In this document: positions 54,493 through 63,202 of the stretch, in pieces | How positions within the stretch are numbered: the first letter of the stretch is position 1 | Layout of the letters: each line of letters opens with the position of its first letter | NCBI RefSeq assembly: GCF_003052265.1 | Contig: NZ_QANS01000001.1 | Location: 372,001-436,000, forward strand | DNA from: Stenotrophobium rhamnosiphilum | GTDB taxonomy: Bacteria > Pseudomonadota > Gammaproteobacteria > Nevskiales > Nevskiaceae | Reading direction: 5' to 3' | DNA length: 64,000 bases | Notes under the pieces: model-generated | The model's input: only the letters and a program-made list of their open reading frames with translations | What the model was told of the DNA's origin: nothing | Databases searched by the model: none | Program-made: the position numbers and the translations under genes

Positions 54493-56198
54493 GCGCTAGG
54501 CGCAAAAAGACACAAGGATCGGGTTCGACGCAAGAGCCCAGTGTCGATAATGTCTTTGGCCAATATGTTCTCGGTGATTTTCGCCCCAGCGATTTGATCG
54601 ATGTTGCAGGTGAGTTAGCCAAGCAAGCGAGACGTCAGCCGGGTGCAGTGATTAATGCAGGCCTTGGATTTTTAAAAGGCATCCGCAGCGTTGTGACCGG
54701 TCAATCTACGCAAGCACCAGATCCCAGCGATCGGCGCTTTTCTGATCCTGCTTGGAAGGACAGCAAGTTGTTCAATGGTGTTCTACAAGGTTATCTGGAA
54801 CTTCGTGACGCCCTGCAAGCCTACGCCAAGGAATCAGGTCTCAACGAGAATCAGGTTGAGCGCGCTGAATTTCTGATGACGCAGATTGCCGACGCTTTGG
54901 CGCCGACCAATTTCTTGCCGACCAATCCTGCTGCCCTGCGCAAGGCGCGTGAAACTCGCGGTGCGAGTTTGTGGGCTGGCTTGAAGATGTTTGTGGACGA
55001 TGTTTCCAAAGGTCGCCCGATTCCTTCACAGGTCGATGAGAGCGCATTCAAGGTCGGTGAAAATCTGGCTGCGACGCCAGGCTCGGTCGTGTTTCGTCAT
55101 GACATGTTTGAACTGCTGCAATACACCGCGCAGACCGCACAGGTTCGTGAGCGTCCGATCTTTGTCGTGCCGTCGATTGTTAACAAGTACTACGCTTTTG
55201 ATATCGCGCCCAAGCGCAGCGTGATGGAATATTTTGTGCAGCAGGGCTTCACCGTTTATGTGATGGCTTGGAGAAATCCAAAGCCCGAGCATGATTTCTG
55301 GGGCATGCCGGATTACATCGATGCGATTGATGAAGGTCTCGATGTCGCGCTCAATATTTCGAAGAGCGATTCCGTCAATATGTGGGCAGTGTGCGGGGCA
55401 GGACCTCTGGCAACGTCACTGGTGGCACATCATCAGTCGGTAGGTCAGCGCAAGGTCAATAGTCTTTTGCTGTTTGTATCGCCCCTGGATATGGCCGCGA
55501 TGTCGAATGCGCCAGCCATTGGTGCTTTTGTCGATAAACAAGCGATGCCGATGGTGCGCAAAGAAATGCGCAAGAAACGCATGAGCGCGCGCCAGTTCAC
55601 GCTGCTGTTCGCAATGCTGCGCGCCAATGATCTGATCTGGAATTATTGGGTCAGCAACTATCTGATGGGCATCAAGCCGACCGCTTTCGACATTCTTTAC
55701 TGGAATGGCGATGGCACCGGCATGACCGCTCAGTACAACTACGACTTCACCGCCTTTGTAGAAAACAATCCGCTGGTTTCGGATGGCGAAATGCTGGTGC
55801 GCGGTAAGCCTGTCGCACCATTGGCGGATTTGGATATCGATAGTTATGTGCTGGGCGCCGCCAATGATCATCTCTGCATTTGGCAGGGCGTTTATCGCAG
55901 CGCGCAGATGCTCGGCAAGCGCAGCCAATTTGTTTTGGGTAATAGCGGACACATCCAGACCATCGTCTGCCCGCCAAGTAATCCCAAGGCGAGTTACTTC
56001 CTCAATGATCATCTCCCTGCGACCGCTGGTGAGTGGCACAAAACAGCGACCAAGCATCAAGGTAGCTGGTGGGATCATTGCGTAGCGTGGACACATGAAC
56101 GCGGCGGCAAGTTGATTAATGCGCCGAAGGCAGAAGGCAACGCGAAATACCCACCGATTGGCGCTGCGCCGGGAACATATATCCATGACCGCGTCTAG
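54489..56198 (+). CDS. PhaC-like polyhydroxyalkanoate synthase
   Basis: 569 residues. Family stretches are SDPAWKDSKLFNGVLQGY, PIFVVPSIVNKYYAFDIAP, WRNPKPEHDFWGMPDYI and WNYWVSNYLMGIKPTAFDIL. The triad is present as Cys302 (WAVCGAGP), Asp460 (GAANDHLCIW) and His488 (GNSGHIQT). The lipase-like box AVCGAG differs from the usual GxCxGG. Class I/II synthases polymerise 3-hydroxyacyl-CoA. No phaA or phasin gene is near, so another acyl-transfer role is possible. GTG start overlaps the SDR, and its end overlaps the PhaZ-like gene by 14 bases. Confidence 0.85.
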   Translation: MSARRKKTQGSGSTQEPSVDNVFGQYVLGDFRPSDLIDVAGELAKQARRQPGAVINAGLGFLKGIRSVVTGQSTQAPDPSDRRFSDPAWKDSKLFNGVLQGYLELRDALQAYAKESGLNENQVERAEFLMTQIADALAPTNFLPTNPAALRKARETRGASLWAGLKMFVDDVSKGRPIPSQVDESAFKVGENLAATPGSVVFRHDMFELLQYTAQTAQVRERPIFVVPSIVNKYYAFDIAPKRSVMEYFVQQGFTVYVMAWRNPKPEHDFWGMPDYIDAIDEGLDVALNISKSDSVNMWAVCGAGPLATSLVAHHQSVGQRKVNSLLLFVSPLDMAAMSNAPAIGAFVDKQAMPMVRKEMRKKRMSARQFTLLFAMLRANDLIWNYWVSNYLMGIKPTAFDILYWNGDGTGMTAQYNYDFTAFVENNPLVSDGEMLVRGKPVAPLADLDIDSYVLGAANDHLCIWQGVYRSAQMLGKRSQFVLGNSGHIQTIVCPPSNPKASYFLNDHLPATAGEWHKTATKHQGSWWDHCVAWTHERGGKLINAPKAEGNAKYPPIGAAPGTYIHDRV

Positions 56199-57108
56199 CG
56201 TATACGCGGGCAACAAGGCTCACTTCGATCCTAATCGGACTTACGCCGAACTGCGCGTGGGTGCCAAGCGCAGCATGCGTCTGCGCCGCGTAAAAGTGAT
56301 GGGCTATTCCCTTCGTGTGGCGATTTGGCCTGGACGTGCAGAAGCGCACACGCCCTTGGTTTTGTTTAACGGCATTGGCGCTCGTCTTGAATTGCTGGAG
56401 CCATTTGCTGATGAGCTAGGTGATCTGGAAACGATTGCGATTGATGTGCCGGGCACTGGCAAATCGTCGCTACCGATGCATCCGTACCGCATGTGGATGT
56501 TAGTGATCCTGATGCAGCGCGTGCTCACCAAACTCGGCTATGAGCAAGTTGATGTACTTGGCGTGTCATGGGGCGGAACGTTGGCGCAGCAGTTTGCATT
56601 GCAAAACCCCAAGCGCTGCCGTCGTCTGATTCTCTGCGCAACAGGGCAGGGCATGCCGATGATTCTGGATCCGCGCATCCTGCTCAAGTTCATCACACCG
56701 CGTCGATTCAATGATCCGGTTTATCGCCGCAAGATTGCAGGTGAGATTTACGGTGGGGCTGCGCGCAATCAGCCGGGACTGATACGAGAGATTGGCCCGC
56801 GCATGATGCCTACCAGCAAGTTCGGTTATCTGATGCAACAGCTCGCGATTAGCGGTTGGACGAGCCTGCCTTGGCTGCCCTTGCTCAAACAACCGGTGTT
56901 GATCATGGCTGGCAACGATGATCCGGTGATTCCGCTGATCAACGCTCAAATCATGTCCAAGCTCATTCGCAATTGTCGTCTGCATGAAGTCAACGACGGG
57001 CATTTGTTCCTGGTCTCCGATCCTGTTGGTTCTAGCCAAGTAATTCGCGAGTTCTTGGATTCTCCACAAAATAAAGTTTCAAAGGCGGCATTAGGAAATA
57101 AAGCATGA
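56185..57108 (+). CDS. PhaZ-like intracellular polyhydroxyalkanoate depolymerase
   Basis: 307 residues of an alpha/beta hydrolase close in pattern to medium-chain-length PhaZ of Pseudomonas. LVLFNGIGARLELLEPFADEL, IDVPGTGKSSLPMHPYR, the nucleophile in GVSWGGTLAQQFA, and MAGNDDPVIPLINAQI with NDGHLFLVSDP match it. Ser, Asp and His are intact. It would break down stored polyester or a hydroxyacyl ester made by its neighbour. The ATG at 56185 lies inside the end of the PhaC-like gene, and its stop overlaps the next SDR as ATGA. Confidence 0.82.
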   Translation: MTASSVYAGNKAHFDPNRTYAELRVGAKRSMRLRRVKVMGYSLRVAIWPGRAEAHTPLVLFNGIGARLELLEPFADELGDLETIAIDVPGTGKSSLPMHPYRMWMLVILMQRVLTKLGYEQVDVLGVSWGGTLAQQFALQNPKRCRRLILCATGQGMPMILDPRILLKFITPRRFNDPVYRRKIAGEIYGGAARNQPGLIREIGPRMMPTSKFGYLMQQLAISGWTSLPWLPLLKQPVLIMAGNDDPVIPLINAQIMSKLIRNCRLHEVNDGHLFLVSDPVGSSQVIREFLDSPQNKVSKAALGNKA

Positions 57109-57932
57109 AAAAACTCCAAGGTAAGGTTGCATTGGTAACAGGATCTGGCCGAGGGATCGGCCGTGAAATTGCGTTAAAGCTAGCGCGTGATGGAGCACGC
57201 GTAGTGGTCAATGATCTTGATGAATCATTTGCTACAGAAACAGTAGAAGCGATTCGTGCGGTGGGCTCGGATGCCATTGCGGTCATTGGCAGTGTTGTTG
57301 AAAAAGATTTTGGTGATCGTTTTGTGCGCGCTGCGATTGATGTGTTTGGCGGCGTTGACATCATCGTCAACAACGCGGGTTACACCTGGGACAGCGTGGT
57401 GCAGAAGACCACCGACGAACAGTGGCAGGCCATGATTGATGTACACATGACTGCACCGTTTCGAATTCTGCGCGCGGCGGCGGATTTCATCCGCACGAAG
57501 TCGAAAGAAGAAGCAGATCAGGGTCGCGAAGTTTTTCGCAAGGTCGTCAATATTTCTTCGCTTGCTGGTGTCGGCGGCAATGCCGGGCAAATTGGTTATG
57601 GCGCTGCCAAGGCGGGCGTCAACGGCATCACTAAAACCATGTGCAAGGAATGGGGCCGTTTCAAGGTCAACGTCAACAGCGTGGCATTTGGTTTGATTCG
57701 TACGCGTTTAACTGAAGCTGCAGCGGGCGCAGGTTCAGCAATTGCGGTCGATGGAAAAAACATCAAGGTCGGCGTGAATCCAGAAGTGCTCAAGACGATG
57801 GAGCAGGGTATCCCGCTCGGCCGTGCAGGCACACCTGAAGAAGCAGCTGGTGCGGTGTATCTCTTATGTCTGCCCGAGTCTGACTACATCAGTGGTCAGG
57901 TCATCGTGTGCAGCGGCGGTTTCATGTTCTAA
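57105..57932 (+). CDS. FabG-like short-chain dehydrogenase
   Basis: 275 residues. TGSGRGIGRE, VVNDLDE after strand two, NNAGYTWD, NISSLAG with catalytic Ser, YGAAK with Tyr/Lys. A loop insert RTKSKEEADQGREVFRK before the catalytic strand and the ending ISGQVIVCSGGFMF set it apart from the two other SDRs here. The plan fits 3-oxoacyl/3-hydroxyacyl dehydrogenases. Coupled by ATGA to the PhaZ-like gene, so likely supplies or uses the hydroxyacyl units. Confidence 0.86.
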   Translation: MKKLQGKVALVTGSGRGIGREIALKLARDGARVVVNDLDESFATETVEAIRAVGSDAIAVIGSVVEKDFGDRFVRAAIDVFGGVDIIVNNAGYTWDSVVQKTTDEQWQAMIDVHMTAPFRILRAAADFIRTKSKEEADQGREVFRKVVNISSLAGVGGNAGQIGYGAAKAGVNGITKTMCKEWGRFKVNVNSVAFGLIRTRLTEAAAGAGSAIAVDGKNIKVGVNPEVLKTMEQGIPLGRAGTPEEAAGAVYLLCLPESDYISGQVIVCSGGFMF

Positions 57933-57991
57933 GTATTTATTCACCACAATTTCTTAAATCACAAATCACAAGATCAAGCAGGAGAAACAAC

Positions 57992-59131
57992 ATGAGTGCT
58001 AAAAAACCAGTCGTCATTTACGGTGTTACCGGATACACGGGCCGTCTCGTTGCAGAATATTGCCGCGAGTTCAATATCCCTTTCATTGCTGCTGGCCGTA
58101 ATGGCGCCAGCATCAAAGAAGTTCTCAGCAAGGTTCCTGGCATCGAGACGGCCGATTACGAAATCGTCGAAGTTAAGGAACACACAGTTGCAGCTTTGCG
58201 TGCAGTGCTGAAAGGCGCCAAGGTCATGCTCAACATGGTCGGCCCGTTTGCCAAGCTGGGTAATGAAGCCGTAGAAGCTTGCCTTGCAGAAGGCGTGCAT
58301 TACACTGATACCAACGGTGAGCAGAACTGGATGATTGAGTGCGATGAGAAGTGGGGCCAGAAATTTGCTGACAAGCAACTCTGTCTCTCGCCCGGTATCG
58401 CGCAGATGTACACCACCGGCGAAATCGCCGCACAGATCGCACTGGAGACCCCAGGCCTCACTACGCTGGATATGTTGGTGTTGTGGAAGGGCTTCCCGAC
58501 CTACGCTTCGGTGCAGACAATCTTCAGCATCCTCACGTCTGACTTCTTCTATCTTGAGAACAACAAGTACGTGATGTGGCCTGCTGGTGCCAAGGCTGAT
58601 GCCATCGTCCCGGGCCAGCACGAAACCGCGTTGGTTCTGCCTTGGGGCGGCACCGCACATCCGGTTTGGTTCAAGAACGATCCACGCGTGCTTAATTGCA
58701 AAGTTATGGGCGGCGTCTTTGCGCGCGCCGTGATGGACAACGTGGTTGCGATGAACGCCAAGATCGATGCGGATATCCGTCCGCTGCCACCTGCTGAGCA
58801 GGAGAAGGCATTGTCGGCAATGGCCGCGAGCGTACAAGCTGGTATGCCGCCACGTGAAAATCCGCTGGTCAATATTTCGATTGACTCCGTCATGGCTAGC
58901 GGCCCGCTGGGCTTCAAGCACGTGATCATCCGTGGCAACCAGAACTACAAGCAAACCGGTTTGCTGCAGGCCTACTTTGCGCACCACCTGCTCCAAGCGC
59001 CGCCTAAGCGTTATGGTTTTGCTTCCGGCTGTCAGGCGTTGGGTCATCGCGAGTTGCTCGGTGTTCTGCAGAACTTCGGCTTCGTCAGAGCGCCAGAAGT
59101 TACGCTCAACGGCTTGCCAGTTCCGCAGTAA
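57992..59131 (+). CDS. DUF5938 saccharopine-dehydrogenase-like oxidoreductase
   Basis: 379 residues from the ATG at 57992 after AGGAGA. An N-terminal Rossmann domain starts VVIYGVTGYTGRLVAEYC, then AGRNGASIKEVLSKV, and a NMVGPFAKLGNEAVEACLAEGVHYTDTNGE stretch as in trans-acting enoyl reductases and saccharopine-dehydrogenase-like proteins. The C-terminal part, with GYGFASGCQALGH-like sequence, fits DUF5938. It probably reduces or isomerises a lipid-like substrate with NAD(P)H. A 59-base gap separates it from the SDR. A strong hairpin follows. Confidence 0.8.
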   Translation: MSAKKPVVIYGVTGYTGRLVAEYCREFNIPFIAAGRNGASIKEVLSKVPGIETADYEIVEVKEHTVAALRAVLKGAKVMLNMVGPFAKLGNEAVEACLAEGVHYTDTNGEQNWMIECDEKWGQKFADKQLCLSPGIAQMYTTGEIAAQIALETPGLTTLDMLVLWKGFPTYASVQTIFSILTSDFFYLENNKYVMWPAGAKADAIVPGQHETALVLPWGGTAHPVWFKNDPRVLNCKVMGGVFARAVMDNVVAMNAKIDADIRPLPPAEQEKALSAMAASVQAGMPPRENPLVNISIDSVMASGPLGFKHVIIRGNQNYKQTGLLQAYFAHHLLQAPPKRYGFASGCQALGHRELLGVLQNFGFVRAPEVTLNGLPVPQ

Positions 59132-59150
59132 GCAGCACAACGGCGGTAAA

Positions 59151-59188
59151 TACGACGGGGCGGTCCTTCGCAGGGCCGCCCCGTCGTA
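59151..59188. terminator. Strong hairpin after DUF5938
   Basis: TACGACGGGGCGGTCC (59151-59166) and GGGCCGCCCCGTCGTA (59173-59188) make a 16-pair stem with one G-T pair and a six-base loop. No T-run follows on the plus strand, so termination is not certain; it may protect the 3' end. Confidence 0.5.
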
Positions 59189-59225
59189 CGTTATGCTTTC
59201 GAAAATATTTCGATGACATTCAACA

Positions 59226-60266
59226 ATGACTACTGAAGCACCTCTCAATCGCCGAATTGTTTTGGCGCAACGTCCGATTGGTTCGCCGACCGCTGCTGAT
59301 TTTCGTTTGGAAGAAGTGCCACTGCCTGAACTCGCAGATGGGCAGGTTCTTCTGCGCACTTTATATCTGTCGATTGATCCCTACATGCGTGCGCGCATGA
59401 GCGATGCGCCTTCGTATGCGCAGCCAGTCGCGATTGACGCAGTGATGGTGGGCGCTACGGTGTGTCGCGTTGAAGCTTCGCGTTCGTCATCGCTTGCCGT
59501 TGGTGATGTGGTGCTTTCGATGAATGGTTGGCAGGACTATGCGGCGGTATCAACCAAAGGGCTGATGAAGATTGATGCATCGCTCGCGCCACCATCGTAT
59601 TCACTCGGTGTGCTCGGTATGACTGGCTTCACTGCCTATGTCGGTTTGCTCGACATCGGTCAGGCCAAAGAAGGCGATACAGTTTTGGTGTCTGCCGCGA
59701 CCGGCGCGGTCGGTGGCACTGTGGGTCAGATCGCCAAGCTCAAAGGCTGTCGTGCGGTGGGTATTGCTGGCGGCGACGACAAATGCGAATACGCAGTCAA
59801 CACGCTCGGCTATGACGCCTGCATCAATCACTATGACGAGGACTTTGCCGAACAGCTTGCTGCGGCTTGTCCGAATGGTGTCGATGTCTACTTTGAAAAC
59901 GTCGGTGGCAATCCGCTGATGGCGGCAATTCCGCTACTCAACGTCGGCGCACGCGTAGCGCTTTGCGGAATCATCGCTTGGCTCAACGGCCCGGCACCTG
60001 GCCCTATCGATACCGCGCCGCAAATCATGCGTGCCTTGCTCAATAAACGTGCAAGCGTGCAGGGGTTTGTGATCACCGACCACTACGCCACGCGCCATGC
60101 CGACTTCCGTCGCGACATGAGTCAGTGGGTCAAGGAAGGCAAGATCCACTACCGCGAAGACGTGATCGAAGGATTGGAGCGTGCGCCGTTCGCGTTGATG
60201 GGTCTGCTGCGTGGCGACAACTTTGGGAAGGTCGTCGTGCGTGTTGAGAAAACCGAAGCTACATGA
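59226..60266 (+). CDS. CurA/PTGR-like NADP-dependent enoyl reductase (MDR family)
   Basis: 346 residues of the zinc-free medium-chain reductase family. RRIVLAQRPIGSPTAADF at the start, SIDPYMRARMS, the cofactor loop VSAATGAVGGTVGQIAKLKG and FENVGGNPLMAAIPLL place it with CurA, prostaglandin and leukotriene reductases. These reduce the double bond of alpha,beta-unsaturated ketones. No zinc-binding cysteine set is present. It lies after the hairpin and may have its own promoter, but strand and context link it to the cluster. Confidence 0.9.
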   Translation: MTTEAPLNRRIVLAQRPIGSPTAADFRLEEVPLPELADGQVLLRTLYLSIDPYMRARMSDAPSYAQPVAIDAVMVGATVCRVEASRSSSLAVGDVVLSMNGWQDYAAVSTKGLMKIDASLAPPSYSLGVLGMTGFTAYVGLLDIGQAKEGDTVLVSAATGAVGGTVGQIAKLKGCRAVGIAGGDDKCEYAVNTLGYDACINHYDEDFAEQLAAACPNGVDVYFENVGGNPLMAAIPLLNVGARVALCGIIAWLNGPAPGPIDTAPQIMRALLNKRASVQGFVITDHYATRHADFRRDMSQWVKEGKIHYREDVIEGLERAPFALMGLLRGDNFGKVVVRVEKTEAT

Positions 60267-60297
60267 AGCGGTGAATCTTTACTCGTGCCCGCGCATT

Positions 60298-61002
60298 TTA
60301 TTTTTGGCGCGCGGTAACGAGAATCATGCCTTGAGAGAATTGCGGCAGTAGTCGCGATACGGCACCTGATAGTGACTGCAGGATAAATTGCAGCACTCCG
60401 CGCTTGCCCGATTTTGGCCAGCGATACCAAGACATTTCGACGAGTTTCAGATCGTTCATGTCGAGTAAGCGCTTGGCAGTCAGATACGAGTAGTGGCAGG
60501 TATGTTCTGGGTGCGTGTTTTCAACACTAAAGAACATTTTCACGATGCCGCTGAGTGAAAACGCGTTTGGAACGGTGATGATGAACTTGCCCTGTTCTGT
60601 CAGAAGCTGGGACAGATTGCGCAACGCGGCGCCTGGATTATCCAGATGCTCCATCACCTCGCCCAAGATGACCACATCAAATTTCTGTGCCTGTATTGCG
60701 GAAGGCCAACTTTTGAAGTCGGAGGTGATGTCCAACTCGTGATAGGAGGCATTAACTTTTGTTTTAAAGGCCTCAAGTGCGTCGCGGCTGAGATCAACAA
60801 ATGTTGCTGTTGATGCGGCGGCTGCAAGCCTGCCCGAGATGGTCTTGGTTAAATCAGCGGAATGAAGGTGAAACGAATAAGGTCGTGGGTCGCTAAAACC
60901 GCCCAGGCCGACGCTGAGGATGTTCTTGCCGCGCACGGCATCAAGCAAGAAAACCTCACGATCAAAAACCGCGAGTTTAGGTACAGCCAAGCCATTGAGC
61001 AT
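60298..61002 (-). CDS. Class I SAM-dependent methyltransferase
   Basis: 234 residues. NILSVGLGGFSDPR is an unusual glycine loop at motif I, FVDLSRDALE carries the acidic residue, and DVVILGEVMEHLDNPGAALR is typical of UbiE/Methyltransf_11-like enzymes. The end is helical with a hydrophobic stretch near VLQFILQSLSGAV. No substrate is evident. It converges on the enoyl reductase gene 31 bases away. Confidence 0.72.
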   Translation of the reverse strand: MLNGLAVPKLAVFDREVFLLDAVRGKNILSVGLGGFSDPRPYSFHLHSADLTKTISGRLAAAASTATFVDLSRDALEAFKTKVNASYHELDITSDFKSWPSAIQAQKFDVVILGEVMEHLDNPGAALRNLSQLLTEQGKFIITVPNAFSLSGIVKMFFSVENTHPEHTCHYSYLTAKRLLDMNDLKLVEMSWYRWPKSGKRGVLQFILQSLSGAVSRLLPQFSQGMILVTARQK

Positions 61003-61169
61003 TATTATTCCCCTTAGGCCGAAAATTGTAATCTAAGATCAATAAGGGCGGTAATTTCCCTCTTTTTTCTTCAGGGAACTAGAAACCGCTCCAAGTGTCA
61101 CAAGACGGTCGCGCTTAGTCAGCTTAGAATAAGCCGGTCATCCCTGAAGTCGCTAAACGGAACTGAACA

Positions 61170-61895
61170 ATGAATTACGACAGAAAGCTGCAGCCTATCC
61201 CCGTGCGTAACCAGCCGGGCGTGTATGTCGAGCCACGCAGTGAATCCCTGCTGGTAACGAACAAGGTTCTGCGCAACACCTATCTGCTGCTCTCCGTGAC
61301 GCTGTTGTTCAGCGCCGCGATGGCCGGTCTGTCGATGATGCTGAACGTCCCTTATGGCGTCAGTCTGGCCTGTTCGCTGATCTCCATGGGCCTTCTCTGG
61401 TTTGTGGTGCCACGCACCGCAAATTCGGTTAATGGCATCTACACCGTGTTTGCAGTCACTGGCTTGCTGGGCTTCGGCCTTGGCCCGGTAATCAATATGT
61501 ACCTCAAAGGCTTTGCCAACGGCCCGCAAATCGTGACGATGGCGCTTGGCCTGACCGGTTCAATTTTTGTTGGCCTGTCGGTTTACGCGATCCGCTCGCG
61601 TCGTGATTTCAGCTTCATGGGCGGCTTCTTGGCTGGCGGCATCATGCTGGCTTTCGTATTGAGCCTCGGTCTGTTGGTTGCCTCGTTCTTCGGCATTCAG
61701 TTGCAGCCGCTGGCGCTGGCTATTTCTGCCATGTTTGCACTCCTGATGTGCGGCTTGATCCTGTATCAGACCGGTGAAATCGTGAATGGCGGTGAGACCA
61801 ACTACATCCTCGCGACTGTTACGCTGTATGTCTCGATCTACAACTTGTTTACCAGCCTGCTGCATCTATTGGGCTTTGCGTCTAACAACGATTAA
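61170..61895 (+). CDS. Bax inhibitor-1/YccA family membrane protein
   Basis: 241 residues with about seven membrane helices. TNKVLRNTYLLLSVTLLFSAAMAGLSM, FAVTGLLGFGLGPVINMYLKG, YAIRSRRDFSFMGGFLAGGIM and LYQTGEIVNGGETNYILATVTLYVSIYNLFTSLLHLLG match YccA. E. coli YccA limits FtsH proteolysis, and others pass calcium. A terminator follows. Confidence 0.92.
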   Translation: MNYDRKLQPIPVRNQPGVYVEPRSESLLVTNKVLRNTYLLLSVTLLFSAAMAGLSMMLNVPYGVSLACSLISMGLLWFVVPRTANSVNGIYTVFAVTGLLGFGLGPVINMYLKGFANGPQIVTMALGLTGSIFVGLSVYAIRSRRDFSFMGGFLAGGIMLAFVLSLGLLVASFFGIQLQPLALAISAMFALLMCGLILYQTGEIVNGGETNYILATVTLYVSIYNLFTSLLHLLGFASNND

Positions 61896-61905
61896 TTCGA
61901 CGCTT

Positions 61906-61942
61906 CAACAAAAAAGCCCCGTTCTGCGGGGCTTTTTTGTTG
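61906..61942 (+). terminator. Terminator after the BI-1 gene
   Basis: CAACAAAAAAGCCCCG (61906-61921) and CGGGGCTTTTTTGTTG (61927-61942) form a 16-pair stem with a five-base loop. The T-run lies within the right arm. Confidence 0.92.
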
Positions 61943-62067
61943 CCTGTCCCTAATGCAACGATTTTAGGGGGAGAATTCGGGTGCATTGGGCCTAATTCAG
62001 GCCTGATAGTAACGTTTTTAAGCTAGCATTACCCACTACTAGAATTGATGATGACCAGCCACATTCG

Positions 62068-63147
62068 ATGAAGCAAAACGAAAAAATAGTAAAAGAATCT
62101 GAAAGATTCTTTTATATCGACAGCCTTCGTGGAATTGCAGCTTTATTGGTTGTTTTTCAACATGACTTTGTGCCTCTGCTTGGTGGCGACTCCGATCATT
62201 TTTTCTGGCGCTACGTTCTTGACGCAGGAAAGATGGGCGTCATCTGGTTTTTCATCATCAGCGGTTTTGTGATCCCGTATAGCCTTAAAGAAGGCGAAGG
62301 CGCGCTTAGAAATTTTGCGATTTCAAGATTTTTAAGACTGTATCCCGCGTATTGGTTGTCGATGGGATGTGCGCTGTTGGCGATGAGCATTGCTGGTGCT
62401 GTAATGCCACCAACACGACTCATACTTGCCAATATCACCATGTTCCAGACAGCGCTCGGCATTGCCGATCTCAGTCCTGTTTACTGGACATTATTTATTG
62501 AATTAGTTTTTTACATTATTTGTGCAAGTGCATTCGCAGTCGGACTGCTGGGAAAAATAAAGTTCAGATTGACGATGGTCATCGGCATGATGGTTCTGGC
62601 CATGTTGATGGGGGTTGCTAGAGATGTATTCAACATGAGGTTTCCGGTTGCCTTGCCGTTGGCATTGTCGTTGATGTTTTTTGGTTCTATCTGGCGTGAT
62701 GCCTTGGTTGATCATTGCGCCGTAGCAAAAAAATATGCGACTTGGGTGCTGGCTTTATATTGTTTTGCCATGCCACTGACGTTCTACATGGCCTATCGCA
62801 CCGATATGGGCTATGGGGAAACCTGGACGCGGTATGCCTGTACTTATGCTTTCTCAATCGCAACTTTCATTTTCTTTACTCAGAAGTTTCGTATCACTGG
62901 ACGATTCTGGGTTTGGACCGGCGCGATCAGCTACTCGGTTTATCTATTCCATCCGCTCGTGATTAGGATGGTCGCTTATTGGCTCACGCCGTTCGACTTT
63001 CCTGTCTTGCTGGTCGCGGTTATTGCCGTTGCTAGTACCTTGTTGGTGGCGCATTTGGTATACACGCTAGTTGAGAAGAGATTTATCAATCTAGGTCGGA
63101 CTTTGCAGAGAAGGCCGGTGAAGCCTGTTGCCGTTACGGGCCCGTAG
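62068..63147 (+). CDS. Acyltransferase-3 (OafA/YrhL-type) membrane protein
   Basis: 359 residues, ten or so membrane helices. FFYIDSLRGIAALLVVFQHDF is the first-helix family motif with the His, and FAISRFLRLYPAYWLSM holds the RxxR-type positions. AISYSVYLFHPLVIRMV is also typical. Members add acetyl or other acyl groups to surface glycans, peptidoglycan or antibiotics. No fused SGNH domain is present. No glycan cluster is beside it, so the target is unknown. Confidence 0.88.
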   Translation: MKQNEKIVKESERFFYIDSLRGIAALLVVFQHDFVPLLGGDSDHFFWRYVLDAGKMGVIWFFIISGFVIPYSLKEGEGALRNFAISRFLRLYPAYWLSMGCALLAMSIAGAVMPPTRLILANITMFQTALGIADLSPVYWTLFIELVFYIICASAFAVGLLGKIKFRLTMVIGMMVLAMLMGVARDVFNMRFPVALPLALSLMFFGSIWRDALVDHCAVAKKYATWVLALYCFAMPLTFYMAYRTDMGYGETWTRYACTYAFSIATFIFFTQKFRITGRFWVWTGAISYSVYLFHPLVIRMVAYWLTPFDFPVLLVAVIAVASTLLVAHLVYTLVEKRFINLGRTLQRRPVKPVAVTGP

Positions 63148-63202
63148 AATTTTTTCGCTTTCAGAATTCGCTTTGTAATTCGCAGACAGATTGACCTTGA
63201 AT

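Noticed and set aside
55416-56216. 266-codon minus-strand open frame
   Set aside because: Opposite the PhaC-like gene with its catalytic residues; composition typical of antisense frames.
57974-59359. 461-codon minus-strand open frame
   Set aside because: Lies opposite DUF5938 and the start of the enoyl reductase, has no family motif, and is His/Arg/Val-rich as expected of a mirrored reading of coding sequence.
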